In this document: positions 8,705 to 16,919 of the stretch, one piece after another
Layout: each line of letters opens with the position of its first letter
How positions within the stretch are numbered: the stretch's first letter is position 1
Source of the DNA: Pirellulaceae bacterium
Lineage (GTDB): Bacteria > Planctomycetota > Planctomycetia > Pirellulales > Pirellulaceae
DNA length: 41,090 nucleotides
NCBI GenBank assembly: GCA_023382975.1
Contig: JAHDXO010000080.1
Coordinates: forward strand, 1 to 41,090
Direction of reading: 5' to 3'
Notes under the pieces: generated by a model
Databases searched by the model: none
Told to the model about the DNA's origin: nothing
What the model saw: only the letters and a program-made list of their open reading frames with translations
Translations under genes and position numbers: made by a program

Positions 8705-8758
8705 TCACTCAATAGCGACGTGTTGTACGACGCCGATCGCTCGATCTGGAACCCCAGG

Positions 8759-9292
8759 TCACGGTTGCCGGCGGCTTTGAACCAGGAGCAAGCCGATCAG
8801 CGTCTTGGCGTCTTCGATTTCGCCTCGGCGGACCATCGCCAGGGCTTCGTCCCAGGCGACGACGACGTTCTCGATCTCTTCGCCCGGCTCTCTTGCCGGC
8901 GGACCGGCCACCAGGTCGGTGGCCAGGAACAGATGCATTCGCTCGTCCAGGATGCCCGGCGAAACCCAAAAACCGGGAAGTGGTTGCCACTGTCCGGCCC
9001 GGTAGCCGGTCTCCTCGATCAGCTCGCGATCGGCCGCGCGCAGCGGATCTTCGCCGGGCACCAGCGTGCCGGCGGGCAGTTCCAGCAGCGGACGCCCGAT
9101 GGCGACGCGAAAATTGCGGATCAGGCACACGCGATCTTCGTCCACCATCGGAATGATCACGACTGCCCCCGGATGGCGGATGACTGCGCGTGTCCGCCGC
9201 CCGCCGCTCGGCAGTTCGCGCCAGACTTCTTCCACCGAGAATCGTTCGGTTTGCAGCAATTGCCGCCCCGTGCCCATGCTTGTGGTTTCCAT
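8759..9292 (-). CDS. Nudix hydrolase, ADP-ribose pyrophosphatase-like
   Basis: This 177-residue cytoplasmic enzyme has a perfect Nudix box, G-x5-E-x7-REL-x-EE-x-GY, at GTLVPGEDPLRAADREL continuing IEETGY. Upstream AVVIIPMVDEDRVCLIRNFR and the phrase LLELPAGTL are typical of the ADP-ribose/NDP-sugar pyrophosphatase branch. Downstream PLPGFWVSPGILDERMHLF carries residues that in this branch shape the catalytic loop. It would hydrolyse ADP-ribose or a related nucleoside diphosphate derivative. The start at ATG 9292 has AGGA about ten bases upstream. A second in-frame ATG lies at 9277. Confidence 0.9.
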   Translation of the reverse strand: METTSMGTGRQLLQTERFSVEEVWRELPSGGRRTRAVIRHPGAVVIIPMVDEDRVCLIRNFRVAIGRPLLELPAGTLVPGEDPLRAADRELIEETGYRAGQWQPLPGFWVSPGILDERMHLFLATDLVAGPPAREPGEEIENVVVAWDEALAMVRRGEIEDAKTLIGLLLVQSRRQP

Positions 9293-9325
9293 ATCAATCA
9301 GATCCTACTTCGACCGTCGTATTTC

Positions 9326-9414
9326 GGCGAGCGGTGAGGCGTTAGCCCACCGGTTCCCTTGCTGCTGGCTCATCAATGTTATGAAAACCGGTGGGCTAAC
9401 GCCCGCCGCTCGCC
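9326..9414. repeat. Long REP-like palindrome
   Basis: The left arm at 9326-9355 and right arm at 9386-9414 are inverted copies. GGCGTTAGCCCACCGGTT on the left pairs with AACCGGTGGGCTAACGCC on the right, and the outer GGCGAGCGG pairs with CCGCTCGCC. There is one mismatch and one bulge in about 30 bases, with a loop of 30 bases. The sequence resembles dispersed palindromes I recall from planctomycete genomes. It lies between the Nudix start and the arginine operon and could also end transcription. Confidence 0.75.
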
Positions 9415-9513
9415 AGATATCAAGGCGATTTTTCCGAAGAGAGACCGTCGAATTACGTAGTTCGTGGGGATTTGAACGCGGCCAATTCCCGTTGAATCGC
9501 CATGTGATCCGCG

Positions 9514-9543
9514 TTGACAGACGGTGATGTTGCCGTCAAACTT
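9514..9543 (+). promoter_or_regulatory. Candidate promoter of the arginine operon
   Basis: TTGACA at 9514-9519 is followed after 18 bases by AAACTT at 9538-9543, giving a transcription start near 9550 and a leader of about 40 bases to argB. The spacer contains GACGG and CCGTC as inverted arms, so a symmetric operator may overlap the promoter. The -10 match is poor. Confidence 0.35.
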
Positions 9544-9590
9544 GTGGGTTTTCCCGATGCGATTCTCACGCCGAACGCGGAGTATAGCCC

Positions 9591-10469
9591 GTGCAAGAGG
9601 CCATTGCAAAAGCCGACACCCTGATCGAAGCCCTAGGCTGGATCCGGAGATTTCGCGACAAAGTCACGGTCATCAAGCTGGGTGGAAGTCTTCTGGAACA
9701 TCCGGAATTGTTGTTGCACGTGCTGATCGACATCGTCTTTATGGAGACGGTGGGCATGCGTCCGGTCGTCGTCCACGGCGGCGGCGCCGCGATCAGCCGA
9801 GCGATGGACGCGGCGGGGATCGTGCCCCGGTTCATCCAGGGGCGTCGCTACACGGACGACCGGTCGCTGGAGATCGTCGAGCGGGTTCTGGGCTACGAGT
9901 TGAACGAATGGCTGGCGGCCCGCATCGAGGAACTGGGCGGTCGGGCGATGAATTTGAATTTCCGCACGACCAACGTCCTGTTCGGCGAGCGGATCACGTT
10001 GACGGACGAACACGGCGAAGCGGTCGATCTGGGACATGTGGGGCAGTTGACGCGGGTGGACCGCGCGGTCATCGACAATCTCTGCTACGCGGGGCAGGTG
10101 CCCGTGATTCCTTCGTTGTGTCTGGGCCCGAACGGCGAAAAACTGAACGTGAACGCCGACACGGCGGCGATGGCGGTGGCGCAGGCGCTGGGCGCGGAGA
10201 AACTGGTGTTTCTGAGCGACGTGAGCGGTGTGCTGCTCGACCGGGACGACCCGCACACGTTGGTCCATTCGTTGAATGCGTCCGAGGCGCGGCGGTTGAT
10301 CCAGGACGGCGTCGTGGGCGGCGGGATGATCCCCAAGGTCGAAGCCTGTATCGAGACGCTCAGTAAGGGCGTCCGCAAGATCCACATCATCGATGGCCGC
10401 ATCCGGCATTCGTTGCTGCTGGAGGTGTACACGACCAGCGGCATCGGCACCGAGATTGTGCTGGAGTAG
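9591..10469 (+). CDS. argB: Acetylglutamate kinase
   Basis: ArgB phosphorylates N-acetylglutamate in the second step of arginine synthesis. The 292-residue protein shows the amino-acid kinase landmarks VIKLGGSLL (phosphate-binding lysine and glycines), VVVHGGGAAIS, the substrate-site block LNVNADTAAMAVA, LVFLSDVSGVL and GGGMIPKVEA with its catalytic lysine. An N-terminal helix of about 20 residues (ADTLIEALGWIRRF) precedes the core, as in hexameric, arginine-inhibited versions, so feedback inhibition by arginine is likely. The GTG start at 9591 is preceded by GGAG and places this helix correctly. It is the first gene of argB-argD-argF-rph on the plus strand. Confidence 0.96.
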   Translation: MQEAIAKADTLIEALGWIRRFRDKVTVIKLGGSLLEHPELLLHVLIDIVFMETVGMRPVVVHGGGAAISRAMDAAGIVPRFIQGRRYTDDRSLEIVERVLGYELNEWLAARIEELGGRAMNLNFRTTNVLFGERITLTDEHGEAVDLGHVGQLTRVDRAVIDNLCYAGQVPVIPSLCLGPNGEKLNVNADTAAMAVAQALGAEKLVFLSDVSGVLLDRDDPHTLVHSLNASEARRLIQDGVVGGGMIPKVEACIETLSKGVRKIHIIDGRIRHSLLLEVYTTSGIGTEIVLE

Positions 10470-10546
10470 GGCAGGCGCGCCGCCGGACCTCCGCCGCTTG
10501 GTTCGGCGTCTTCTTCTGTTGGCATTCGACAAGAAATGGAGCATTT

Positions 10547-11764
10547 GTGGCAACCGTCAAGCATTTGTCTTCTTCCGAAACGGTCGAACTGTTTCGGCGG
10601 TACGTGATTCCGAATTACACTCGCTACCCGATCAATCTGGTACGCGGCGAGGGTGCGTTCGTTTGGGACAGCGAAGGCAACCGCTACCTGGACCTGTTCC
10701 CCGGCTGGGGCTGCAATCTGCTGGGGCATTGCCCGGCGCCGGTCGTCCAGGCGGTGCAGGAGCAGGTGGCTCTGCTGATCCACGTGCCCAACAGTTGGCA
10801 CATGGAGGCGCAGGGCCGCTGGGCGCAGATGCTGTGCGAACGGAGTTTCGACGCGCAAGCGTTTTTCTGCAATTCGGGAACCGAGGCGAACGAGGCGGCG
10901 ATCAAGCTGGCGCGGCTCCACACGCCGCCGGAACGCTACAAGATCATCACGTTCACCGGCGGTTTCCACGGCCGCACGCTGGGTTCGACGGCGGCGACGG
11001 CGCAGCCGAAGTACCACGAGGGGCTGGGGCCGCTGATGGCCGGTTTCGTCTATGCGCCGTTCGGCGACTTGGACGCGGTGGCCCGGCGGATCGACGACGA
11101 GACGGCGGCGATCATGATCGAGCCGATCCAGGGCGAGGGCGGCATCCGCATTCCCCCGGAGGGTTTTCTGCAGGGGCTGCGACGGCTCGCGGACGAACAC
11201 AACCTGCTGTTGATCTTCGACGAGGTCCAGGCGGGCTGCGGACGCACCGGGCATTGGTTCGCGTACCAGCACTTCGGTGTGACTCCGGACGTGATGACGT
11301 TGGCGAAGTCGCTGTGCGGCGGCATCGCCGGCGGCGCGATGCTGGCGCGGCGCGACATCGCCCCCAGCCTGCGGCGGGGCATGCATGCGGCGACGTTCGG
11401 CGGCAATCCGATCGCGGCGCGGGCCGGAATTGCGGCGCTGGAGATGATCGAGAACGAACATCTGCTGGAGAACGTCGCGCGCGTCAGCGGCGTGTTCCGC
11501 GAACGGCTGGAAACGCTGCAATCCCAGTGCGACCTGATCCGGGAAGTCCGAGTACTGGGACTGATGATCGGCGTCGAGTTGACGGTCGAGGGAGCGCCGG
11601 CGGTCCAGGCCTGCATGGAACGGCGACTGCTGATCAATTGCACCCAGGGCAACGTAATCCGTCTGCTGCCTCCGATGAACCTGACGGTGGAGCAGGCCGA
11701 AGAAGGGTGCGACATCCTCGGCGAAGTGCTGACGCAGATGGCGCACTCGCCGTCGACTTCTTGA
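10547..11764 (+). CDS. argD: Acetylornithine aminotransferase
   Basis: This 405-residue class III PLP aminotransferase converts N-acetylglutamate semialdehyde to N-acetylornithine. Visible motifs are FFCNSGTEANEAAIKLAR (cofactor phosphate binding), FTGGFHGRTLG, IEPIQGEGGI, the cofactor aspartate in LIFDEVQAGCGRTG and the Schiff-base lysine in MTLAKSLCGGIAGGAM. TFGGNPIAARAG closes the site. Start is GTG at 10547 with GGAG nearby; argB ends 77 bases upstream and argF begins 29 bases downstream. Broad-specificity enzymes of this family may also serve lysine synthesis; the operon context argues for arginine. Confidence 0.95.
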   Translation: MATVKHLSSSETVELFRRYVIPNYTRYPINLVRGEGAFVWDSEGNRYLDLFPGWGCNLLGHCPAPVVQAVQEQVALLIHVPNSWHMEAQGRWAQMLCERSFDAQAFFCNSGTEANEAAIKLARLHTPPERYKIITFTGGFHGRTLGSTAATAQPKYHEGLGPLMAGFVYAPFGDLDAVARRIDDETAAIMIEPIQGEGGIRIPPEGFLQGLRRLADEHNLLLIFDEVQAGCGRTGHWFAYQHFGVTPDVMTLAKSLCGGIAGGAMLARRDIAPSLRRGMHAATFGGNPIAARAGIAALEMIENEHLLENVARVSGVFRERLETLQSQCDLIREVRVLGLMIGVELTVEGAPAVQACMERRLLINCTQGNVIRLLPPMNLTVEQAEEGCDILGEVLTQMAHSPSTS

Positions 11765-11793
11765 AGATCCACGAATTGAAGGACCCATGCACC

Positions 11794-12711
11794 ATGCGTA
11801 ACGTATTGACGTTGTTCGAACTGACGGCGGCCGAGATCGAGCGGATATTCGAGATCACGGCGGACCTGAAGACGGCGCTGAAACAGGGGGTGCGCGAGCC
11901 GTTGCTGGCCGGGCGGGTGATGGGATTGCTGTTCGAAAAGCCTTCGCTGCGAACTCGCGTCAGCTTCGAAACCGGGATGGCTCAACTGGGCGGCGCCAGT
12001 CTGTTTTTGGGGGAGGACGTCGGCTGGGGCAAGCGGGAAGCGATGAGCGATTTTGCACGGGTGCTGAGCCAGTACGTCGACGTTCTGGTGTGCCGCGCCA
12101 AGTCGCACCGGACGGTCGAGGAACTGGCGGAACACGCGACTTGCCCGGTGATCAACGGGCTGACCGACCAGTCGCATCCCTGCCAGGCGCTGGCGGACCT
12201 GTACACGATGCGCGAGGTGCATGGCGACTTGCGAGGCCGGAAACTGGCCTACGTCGGCGACGCCAACAATGTGGCGCGCAGCCTGCTGCTGGCCTGCGCC
12301 CGACTGGGCGTCCAGTTCGCCATCGCCTCGCCGCCCGGCTACGATTTCGACGAGCAATTCGTCGCACGGGTCAAGGCGGCCGAACCGAAAGCGGATCTGC
12401 TGCAAACCCGCGATCCGATCGAAGCCGTGCGCGGCGCGGCGGCGGTCTACACGGACGTCTGGGTCAGCATGGGCCAGGAAGCGCAGCGCGACGTGCGGGT
12501 CCAGGCGTTCTCCGATTACCAGGTTAATCAGGCGTTGATGCAACAAGCCGCCGCGGATGCCTGTTTCCTGCACTGCTTGCCGGCGCGTCGAGGCGAAGAA
12601 GTGACGGACGAAGTGTTGGACGGCCCGCAAAGCGTTGTGGTCCAGCAAGCCGGAAACCGCATGCACGTGCAGAAGGGCTTGATCGTCTGGCTGTTGGGAG
12701 ACGAAGCGTGA
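11794..12711 (+). CDS. argF: Ornithine carbamoyltransferase
   Basis: The 305-residue enzyme joins carbamoyl phosphate to ornithine, giving citrulline. Carbamoyl-phosphate site residues lie in FEKPSLRTRVSFE, where the usual STRT is SLRT. HPCQALADLYT and the ornithine-site block HCLPARRGEEVTDEV with its catalytic Cys are intact. GDANNVARSLLLA matches the ornithine-binding loop. ATG at 11794 follows AAGGA by ten bases; another ATG at 11787 is out of frame. The stop TGA at 12709-12711 overlaps the GTG start of rph, implying translational coupling. Confidence 0.95.
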   Translation: MRNVLTLFELTAAEIERIFEITADLKTALKQGVREPLLAGRVMGLLFEKPSLRTRVSFETGMAQLGGASLFLGEDVGWGKREAMSDFARVLSQYVDVLVCRAKSHRTVEELAEHATCPVINGLTDQSHPCQALADLYTMREVHGDLRGRKLAYVGDANNVARSLLLACARLGVQFAIASPPGYDFDEQFVARVKAAEPKADLLQTRDPIEAVRGAAAVYTDVWVSMGQEAQRDVRVQAFSDYQVNQALMQQAAADACFLHCLPARRGEEVTDEVLDGPQSVVVQQAGNRMHVQKGLIVWLLGDEA

Positions 12712-13430
12712 ACCGCACCGACGACCAGTTGCGAGCCGTGAAGATCAAACGCCGCTTCACGCGCCAGGCGGCGGGCAGCGTGCTGTACCAGGCCGGCGGC
12801 ACCACCGTGCTGTGTACGGCCAGCGTCGAAGCGAATGTGCCGTCGTGGCTGGCGGGCCAGGGCAAGGGTTGGATCACGGCCGAGTACAACATGCTGCCCG
12901 GCAGCACTCAGCCGCGGAAGGCTCGCGAGCGCAGTGGCCGACTGGACGGCCGCACGGCGGAGATCCAGCGTTTGATCGGGCGCAGCCTGCGCGCGGTGGC
13001 CGATCTGGCGGCGCTGGGCGAGCGGCTGATCACGGTCGATTGCGACGTGTTGGAAGCCGACGGTGGCACCCGAACGGCCAGTGTTACGGGCGGATTCATC
13101 GCGCTGGTCGAAGCGCTGCATGAGCTGCGGGACGACTTGCCCGATCCGAACTGCTATCCGCTGCGCGACAGCGTGGCCGCCGTCAGCGCCGGACTAGTTG
13201 ACGGCCGACCAGTGCTGGATTTGGATTACCGGCAGGACGTGGCCGCGGAGGTGGACATGAACGTCGTGATGACGGGCAAAGGTCGGTTCATCGAGATTCA
13301 AGGTACCGGCGAGGAAGCCACGTTCGACGATTCGCAACTCGCATCGCTCCTCAAGTTGGCCCGCCGCGGCATCGCGCGACTGACCGACATCCAACGCGAA
13401 GCACTCGGGCGCCGTTGGCCGTTCGCTTGA
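12708..13430 (+). CDS. rph: Ribonuclease PH
   Basis: This phosphorolytic exoribonuclease trims the 3' ends of tRNA precursors; it forms a hexameric ring. The 240-residue protein starts RTDDQLRAVKIKRRF and holds AEYNMLPGSTQPRK, the arginine-rich GRTAEIQRLIGRSLRA that binds substrate, DCDVLEADGGTRTASVTGGF around the phosphate site, and FIEIQGTGEEATF. Length and motifs are full for the family. GTG at 12708 overlaps the argF stop by four bases. The link to an arginine operon has no obvious pathway logic and probably reflects co-transcription only. Confidence 0.95.
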   Translation: MNRTDDQLRAVKIKRRFTRQAAGSVLYQAGGTTVLCTASVEANVPSWLAGQGKGWITAEYNMLPGSTQPRKARERSGRLDGRTAEIQRLIGRSLRAVADLAALGERLITVDCDVLEADGGTRTASVTGGFIALVEALHELRDDLPDPNCYPLRDSVAAVSAGLVDGRPVLDLDYRQDVAAEVDMNVVMTGKGRFIEIQGTGEEATFDDSQLASLLKLARRGIARLTDIQREALGRRWPFA

Positions 13431-13622
13431 CACTGCCCAAAAAAGATTTCTTCCGCCGAATGCTAGCATTGCCTGCGCCGAAGCGTTAAGATCCGGTGAA
13501 GTGGATCTTCAAATCGAGGGTGTCGCGAGCACTGCGAGCGAAATCGCCCGATGTGGTTCGTTCGAGCCGACTTGTCCAATCGCCGGCGAAATTCTGGGAA
13601 TTGAGCAAAGAGGAGTCTGGCC

Positions 13623-13826
13623 GTGCCTCAATCGGTATTTGAAGCGATTCAGTTGGGCATTTGGGACTTCGAACCTGACGAGTACGAGGCGACGACCTAC
13701 GAAGCGACGAAGGCGTTGCCCGGCACGCAGGAAAAACTGGAAGTGATGGCGCGGCGAGTCCGTTCGGGACTGCCCCTGTGGCATCCGAGCGACCGCTGCA
13801 CGTACGAGGATTTTCCCAACGAGTGA
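13623..13826 (+). CDS. Small conserved hypothetical protein
   Basis: A 67-residue acidic protein starts at GTG 13623 behind AGAGGAG. The N-terminal half is VFEAIQLGIWDFEPDEYEA; the C-terminal half, ALPGTQEKLEVMARRVRSGL then PLWHPSDRCTY, looks like a short helical domain. I recall similar small proteins with a PGTxEKLxVL...GLPLWHPxDR pattern in planctomycete genomes, so it is likely real despite its size. Function unknown. It converges with the nuclease gene, 83 bases away. Confidence 0.65.
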   Translation: MPQSVFEAIQLGIWDFEPDEYEATTYEATKALPGTQEKLEVMARRVRSGLPLWHPSDRCTYEDFPNE

Positions 13827-13873
13827 AACGCGGTTGCGACGCTGCGCGCAAGCCGCTCGCAACTCGAATCGCC

Positions 13874-13909
13874 AGCGAGAGAATTCGGTCTGCGGACTTT
13901 CCTCTCGCT
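13874..13909. repeat. 8-bp inverted repeat / dispersed element at gene end
   Basis: AGCGAGAG at 13874-13881 pairs perfectly with CTCTCGCT at 13902-13909 across 20 bases. The adjoining text on the minus strand, CAACCCGAAGCGTAAGCGAG, contains the stop codon of the nuclease gene and resembles a short motif that recurs between genes in planctomycetes. It may work as a transcript end for two convergent genes. Confidence 0.45.
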
Positions 13910-16686
13910 TACGCTTCGGGTTGCTTGCCGAACACCTGGTCCTGGCAGATGGGCGAAAGATCCTCGGAAAAGTCCGGTGCCGGGAAGGCGGGCGGCCAGA
14001 AGGTTTCTGCGCGGATTCCTCGCACGACGTCCCGCGCGACGTCATCGGCCTCGTTCAGTTCCTCTGCGGTCCAATCGGCGAATTGAACGTCGATGCTGCG
14101 GAGATCCTTGGGCAACAGCAGATATCCGAGCCGCAGCGGCGCGTCCAAGCCCATCGACCGGACCAGGTGGCGGTACAATGGCAGTTGCAGATCGACCCAT
14201 TGGCCCCCTTGCCGATGCACGGCCTCCGGCCCTTTGCCCGAGTCCGAGGACTTGTAATCCAAGACGGCCAACTCGCCCGTCTCGCGATGCACGTCGATGC
14301 GGTCGATCCGGCCGCGCAACAGAATAGGCTCGTCGCCGACGAGGAATTCCGAGCCGGGCTGGTCGCGCGGCGGAACTTCGGTATATCGGATCTGCCACCC
14401 TTGATCGGCCCAGCGGGCCTGGAAGTCGGCGAAGGCGCTCAGGCGTTGCCGCAGTTGCTCGATCTGCACGCCGACGGTCGCGAGCGCCCGGCCATCGAAT
14501 GTGGCCTCGACGTGCTGAGCGAGCAGATGTTCGAGGATCTCTCGGATTTCGCCCGGGTTCGTGCTGTCGCGGCCCAATCCCTCGCCGAACTGGCGCATCA
14601 CATCGTGCAACAGGTTGCCGAACGCCGCGCCGTCCAGTTCTTCGACCGCGTCGTCGACTGGCCGCAGGCCGAGGATGTGCCGCAGGTAGAAGCGATAGGG
14701 ACAGGCCAGATAGTCGCGAAACGCGGTGACCCGCAGTGCGAGCAATGGCCGGTCCAACGGGTCCGGTTGCGGGACGGGGAAATCCGGTTGATCGCGTCCG
14801 GCCGCCAAGCTGCCCGCCAGTGGCGGCAATCCGGACACCGGCGCGGGAGGCGCGAAGAAACGCAGCGCACGACGGGCGAGTGTCTCGCGATCGGTGGCAA
14901 ACAGCAAGCGGCTGGGGACGAGCGGGTCGCCGTCCAGATTCCTTCGCGACACGATCAACTCGACTCGCTGGCGCGTCGCGGTCAGGACGCTCAGCGCATA
15001 CGCATCCCGCGCGTATCGGCGCAGATTGTCTTGCACGCCCAGCCGGTTGCGCAATGCATCGGGCAAGAACTGGTCCGCGTTGACCGAGGACGGTACGTAG
15101 CCTTCGTTCAGTCCGCACACGATCAGCGCCGGTGCGTCGTCCAGCGGCAGTTCCAACCAGCCCGCCAGTTCGATCGCCTCGGCATCCGCAGGCAGAGGCA
15201 ACGAATCGGAGGCCAACGCCTCCAGCACCAACTGCAAAGCATCCGGGGCGGGCAAGTGCGGCATCAGCTCTGCGGGAATCGTCTCGGCGTGCTCGTTCAA
15301 CACCGCCTGGAACCCTCGCAAGACCCGGACCACCGCCCGTTCCGCAGGCACCTCTTGGTTCCAATCCCGCCCGCCGTAGACGGCCACCAGCAGGTCGCGC
15401 AGAGGAGCGGCCCAATCGGTCAAGGGCCGTTGCTCTTCGTCGAATCCACGCAGCCAGCCCTCGACCAGCGAATAGATCTTCGCGACCGATTGTCCGCAGT
15501 CGTCGGGCGACCAAGGAGGGCCGAGTTGGTTCTGCAAGTGCTGACCGTAGTACTCGTCCAGGTCGGTCAGCCACGACAGCCGGGCTCCGTGGCGCCGCAA
15601 GGATTCGCCAAGATCCGGATGACGCACGAGGGCCGCGAATTCCGAATACCCACGCGAGCGCAAGAACGCCTCGACCGCCGCCACCAGACGATACGGCGGA
15701 CTGGCCGACACCGGCACACCGGCCGCCCATCGGGCGCGGATGCCGCATTGTTCGAGCTGCCGTTGGACGAGCGGAGCAACCTGTTCGTCGGCCAACCCGA
15801 CGGTGACTTCGTCGGCTCGGAAGCGGCCATCGAAGTCCGCTAGGCAGCGTGCGACCCGGTCGGCTTGCTCCGGCGGCCCCTGGACCATGTGGACTCGCTG
15901 GTCGTCCAATTCGACCGGCACGGTTTGCCAAGCCGCCGGGACCAGACAGCCATGCTCGTCGAAACGGTCGCTCCACGCTTCCGGAGCGAACACCAACGCG
16001 GTTACTCGATCCGCTACCTGATCCAGCATTCTCCGCAGGGTGATCGTCATGTCGACAGCGCCGACCAACACCAAATCGTGGTCCGTGCGGCATTCCCGCT
16101 TCTGAACAGCCACCAAGCGAGCCGTTTGAATATCCCACAGTTGCAGCTCGTCCAGCAGACGCAGATAAGCCTGCTGCAAGTGATGCAGCACGGCCCATCG
16201 CGGCAGTTCGGGGAATTGCTCCAGTTGGCGGCCGCGCCGCGCAACCTCGTCAAAGTCCAGGCCGTCCGCCGCCAACTCGGTGTGCAGACGGCACAGCAGA
16301 CGGCCGTACTCCAGCCAGCGCAGTTCCTCGTGCTCCGCGGGTGGATCCAGTACCCGGCGCAACTGGGACCGGTCGCATTGCTTCAGCACGTGTGCCCAGG
16401 CCAGTTGTTGAACCAGGTCAGAGGCAAACGGCCGCTGCGGGCGGTAGAGACGCTCGGGGACTCGACCGACGGTTTCGATCGGAGGCGGCGTCAGCACCAG
16501 CGAACGGCGAGCTGCTAAATCGACCAGAATCTCCAGCAGTCGGCGCCCCGCCTGACTACCCGGCACAACCACGACGACACCGGACAGGTCGGCGACACCT
16601 CGGGCGGAGTAGCGATCGATCAGGTATTCCGCAGCGATCGGCAGACAGGCTCGCTCCAATCCCAGCAATTTCCGTTCGATAGGCAT
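13909..16686 (-). CDS. AddB-like PD-(D/E)XK nuclease with inactive helicase-type region
   Basis: The 925-residue protein has a helicase-like N-terminal two thirds and a RecB-family nuclease at the C-terminus. The expected Walker A is degenerate (VVVVPGSQAGRRLLE, no GKT), as in a non-motor AddB/RexB-like subunit. In the nuclease domain, LLHDVMRQF supplies the family His, LRGRIDRIDV the Asp, LAVLDYKSSD the D-x-K pair, and DLQLPLYRHL the QxxxY motif. Only isolated cysteines flank the nuclease (FRDYLACPYRFYL and one near the C-terminus), so the AddB iron-sulfur cluster seems absent. It should process DNA ends together with an AddA-type helicase, not in this window. ATG 16686 is chosen; the frame is open to 16827 but that part has non-coding composition. 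Confidence 0.85.
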   Translation of the reverse strand: MPIERKLLGLERACLPIAAEYLIDRYSARGVADLSGVVVVVPGSQAGRRLLEILVDLAARRSLVLTPPPIETVGRVPERLYRPQRPFASDLVQQLAWAHVLKQCDRSQLRRVLDPPAEHEELRWLEYGRLLCRLHTELAADGLDFDEVARRGRQLEQFPELPRWAVLHHLQQAYLRLLDELQLWDIQTARLVAVQKRECRTDHDLVLVGAVDMTITLRRMLDQVADRVTALVFAPEAWSDRFDEHGCLVPAAWQTVPVELDDQRVHMVQGPPEQADRVARCLADFDGRFRADEVTVGLADEQVAPLVQRQLEQCGIRARWAAGVPVSASPPYRLVAAVEAFLRSRGYSEFAALVRHPDLGESLRRHGARLSWLTDLDEYYGQHLQNQLGPPWSPDDCGQSVAKIYSLVEGWLRGFDEEQRPLTDWAAPLRDLLVAVYGGRDWNQEVPAERAVVRVLRGFQAVLNEHAETIPAELMPHLPAPDALQLVLEALASDSLPLPADAEAIELAGWLELPLDDAPALIVCGLNEGYVPSSVNADQFLPDALRNRLGVQDNLRRYARDAYALSVLTATRQRVELIVSRRNLDGDPLVPSRLLFATDRETLARRALRFFAPPAPVSGLPPLAGSLAAGRDQPDFPVPQPDPLDRPLLALRVTAFRDYLACPYRFYLRHILGLRPVDDAVEELDGAAFGNLLHDVMRQFGEGLGRDSTNPGEIREILEHLLAQHVEATFDGRALATVGVQIEQLRQRLSAFADFQARWADQGWQIRYTEVPPRDQPGSEFLVGDEPILLRGRIDRIDVHRETGELAVLDYKSSDSGKGPEAVHRQGGQWVDLQLPLYRHLVRSMGLDAPLRLGYLLLPKDLRSIDVQFADWTAEELNEADDVARDVVRGIRAETFWPPAFPAPDFSEDLSPICQDQVFGKQPEA

Positions 16687-16820
16687 TGGGGACTCGAATG
16701 AAGAACTTTCAAGAGGTTTGAAGAACAACGATCGTCGCGCGTCGTGGGCGGAAACCGGCGTTCGTTCGCAAGTCGCTTTCCATTTGGCACTTACAGCGAT
16801 CGTGCGGCATTCGGCGCGAT

Positions 16821-16838
16821 TTGGCACACATCCTGCAT
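16821..16838 (+). promoter_or_regulatory. Sigma-54-type promoter upstream of csrA
   Basis: TTGGCACACATCCTGCAT contains GG at 16823-16824 and GC at 16835-16836, with exactly ten bases between them, matching the -24/-12 rule (consensus TGGCAC-N5-TTGC). Transcription would start near 16847, leaving a leader of about 73 bases to csrA. A second partial TTGGCAC near 16784 lacks the correctly spaced GC. Confidence 0.55.
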
Positions 16839-16919
16839 TGAGAAGATTCGCTTGTCAGTCGAGTCGCTGGACCCGACACCAAATTCGGAACATGTCCCCC
16901 TGGTTTGAAGGAGTATGCC

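Noticed and set aside
10085..11788. Minus-strand open frame of 567 codons
   Set aside because: Antisense to argB and argD.
13834..15843. Plus-strand open frame of 669 codons
   Set aside because: Antisense to the PD-(D/E)XK gene; no domain and shadow-type composition.
16784..16812. Second TTGGCAC as a sigma-54 promoter
   Set aside because: The GC needed ten bases after GG is not in place; only the copy at 16821 fits the spacing.
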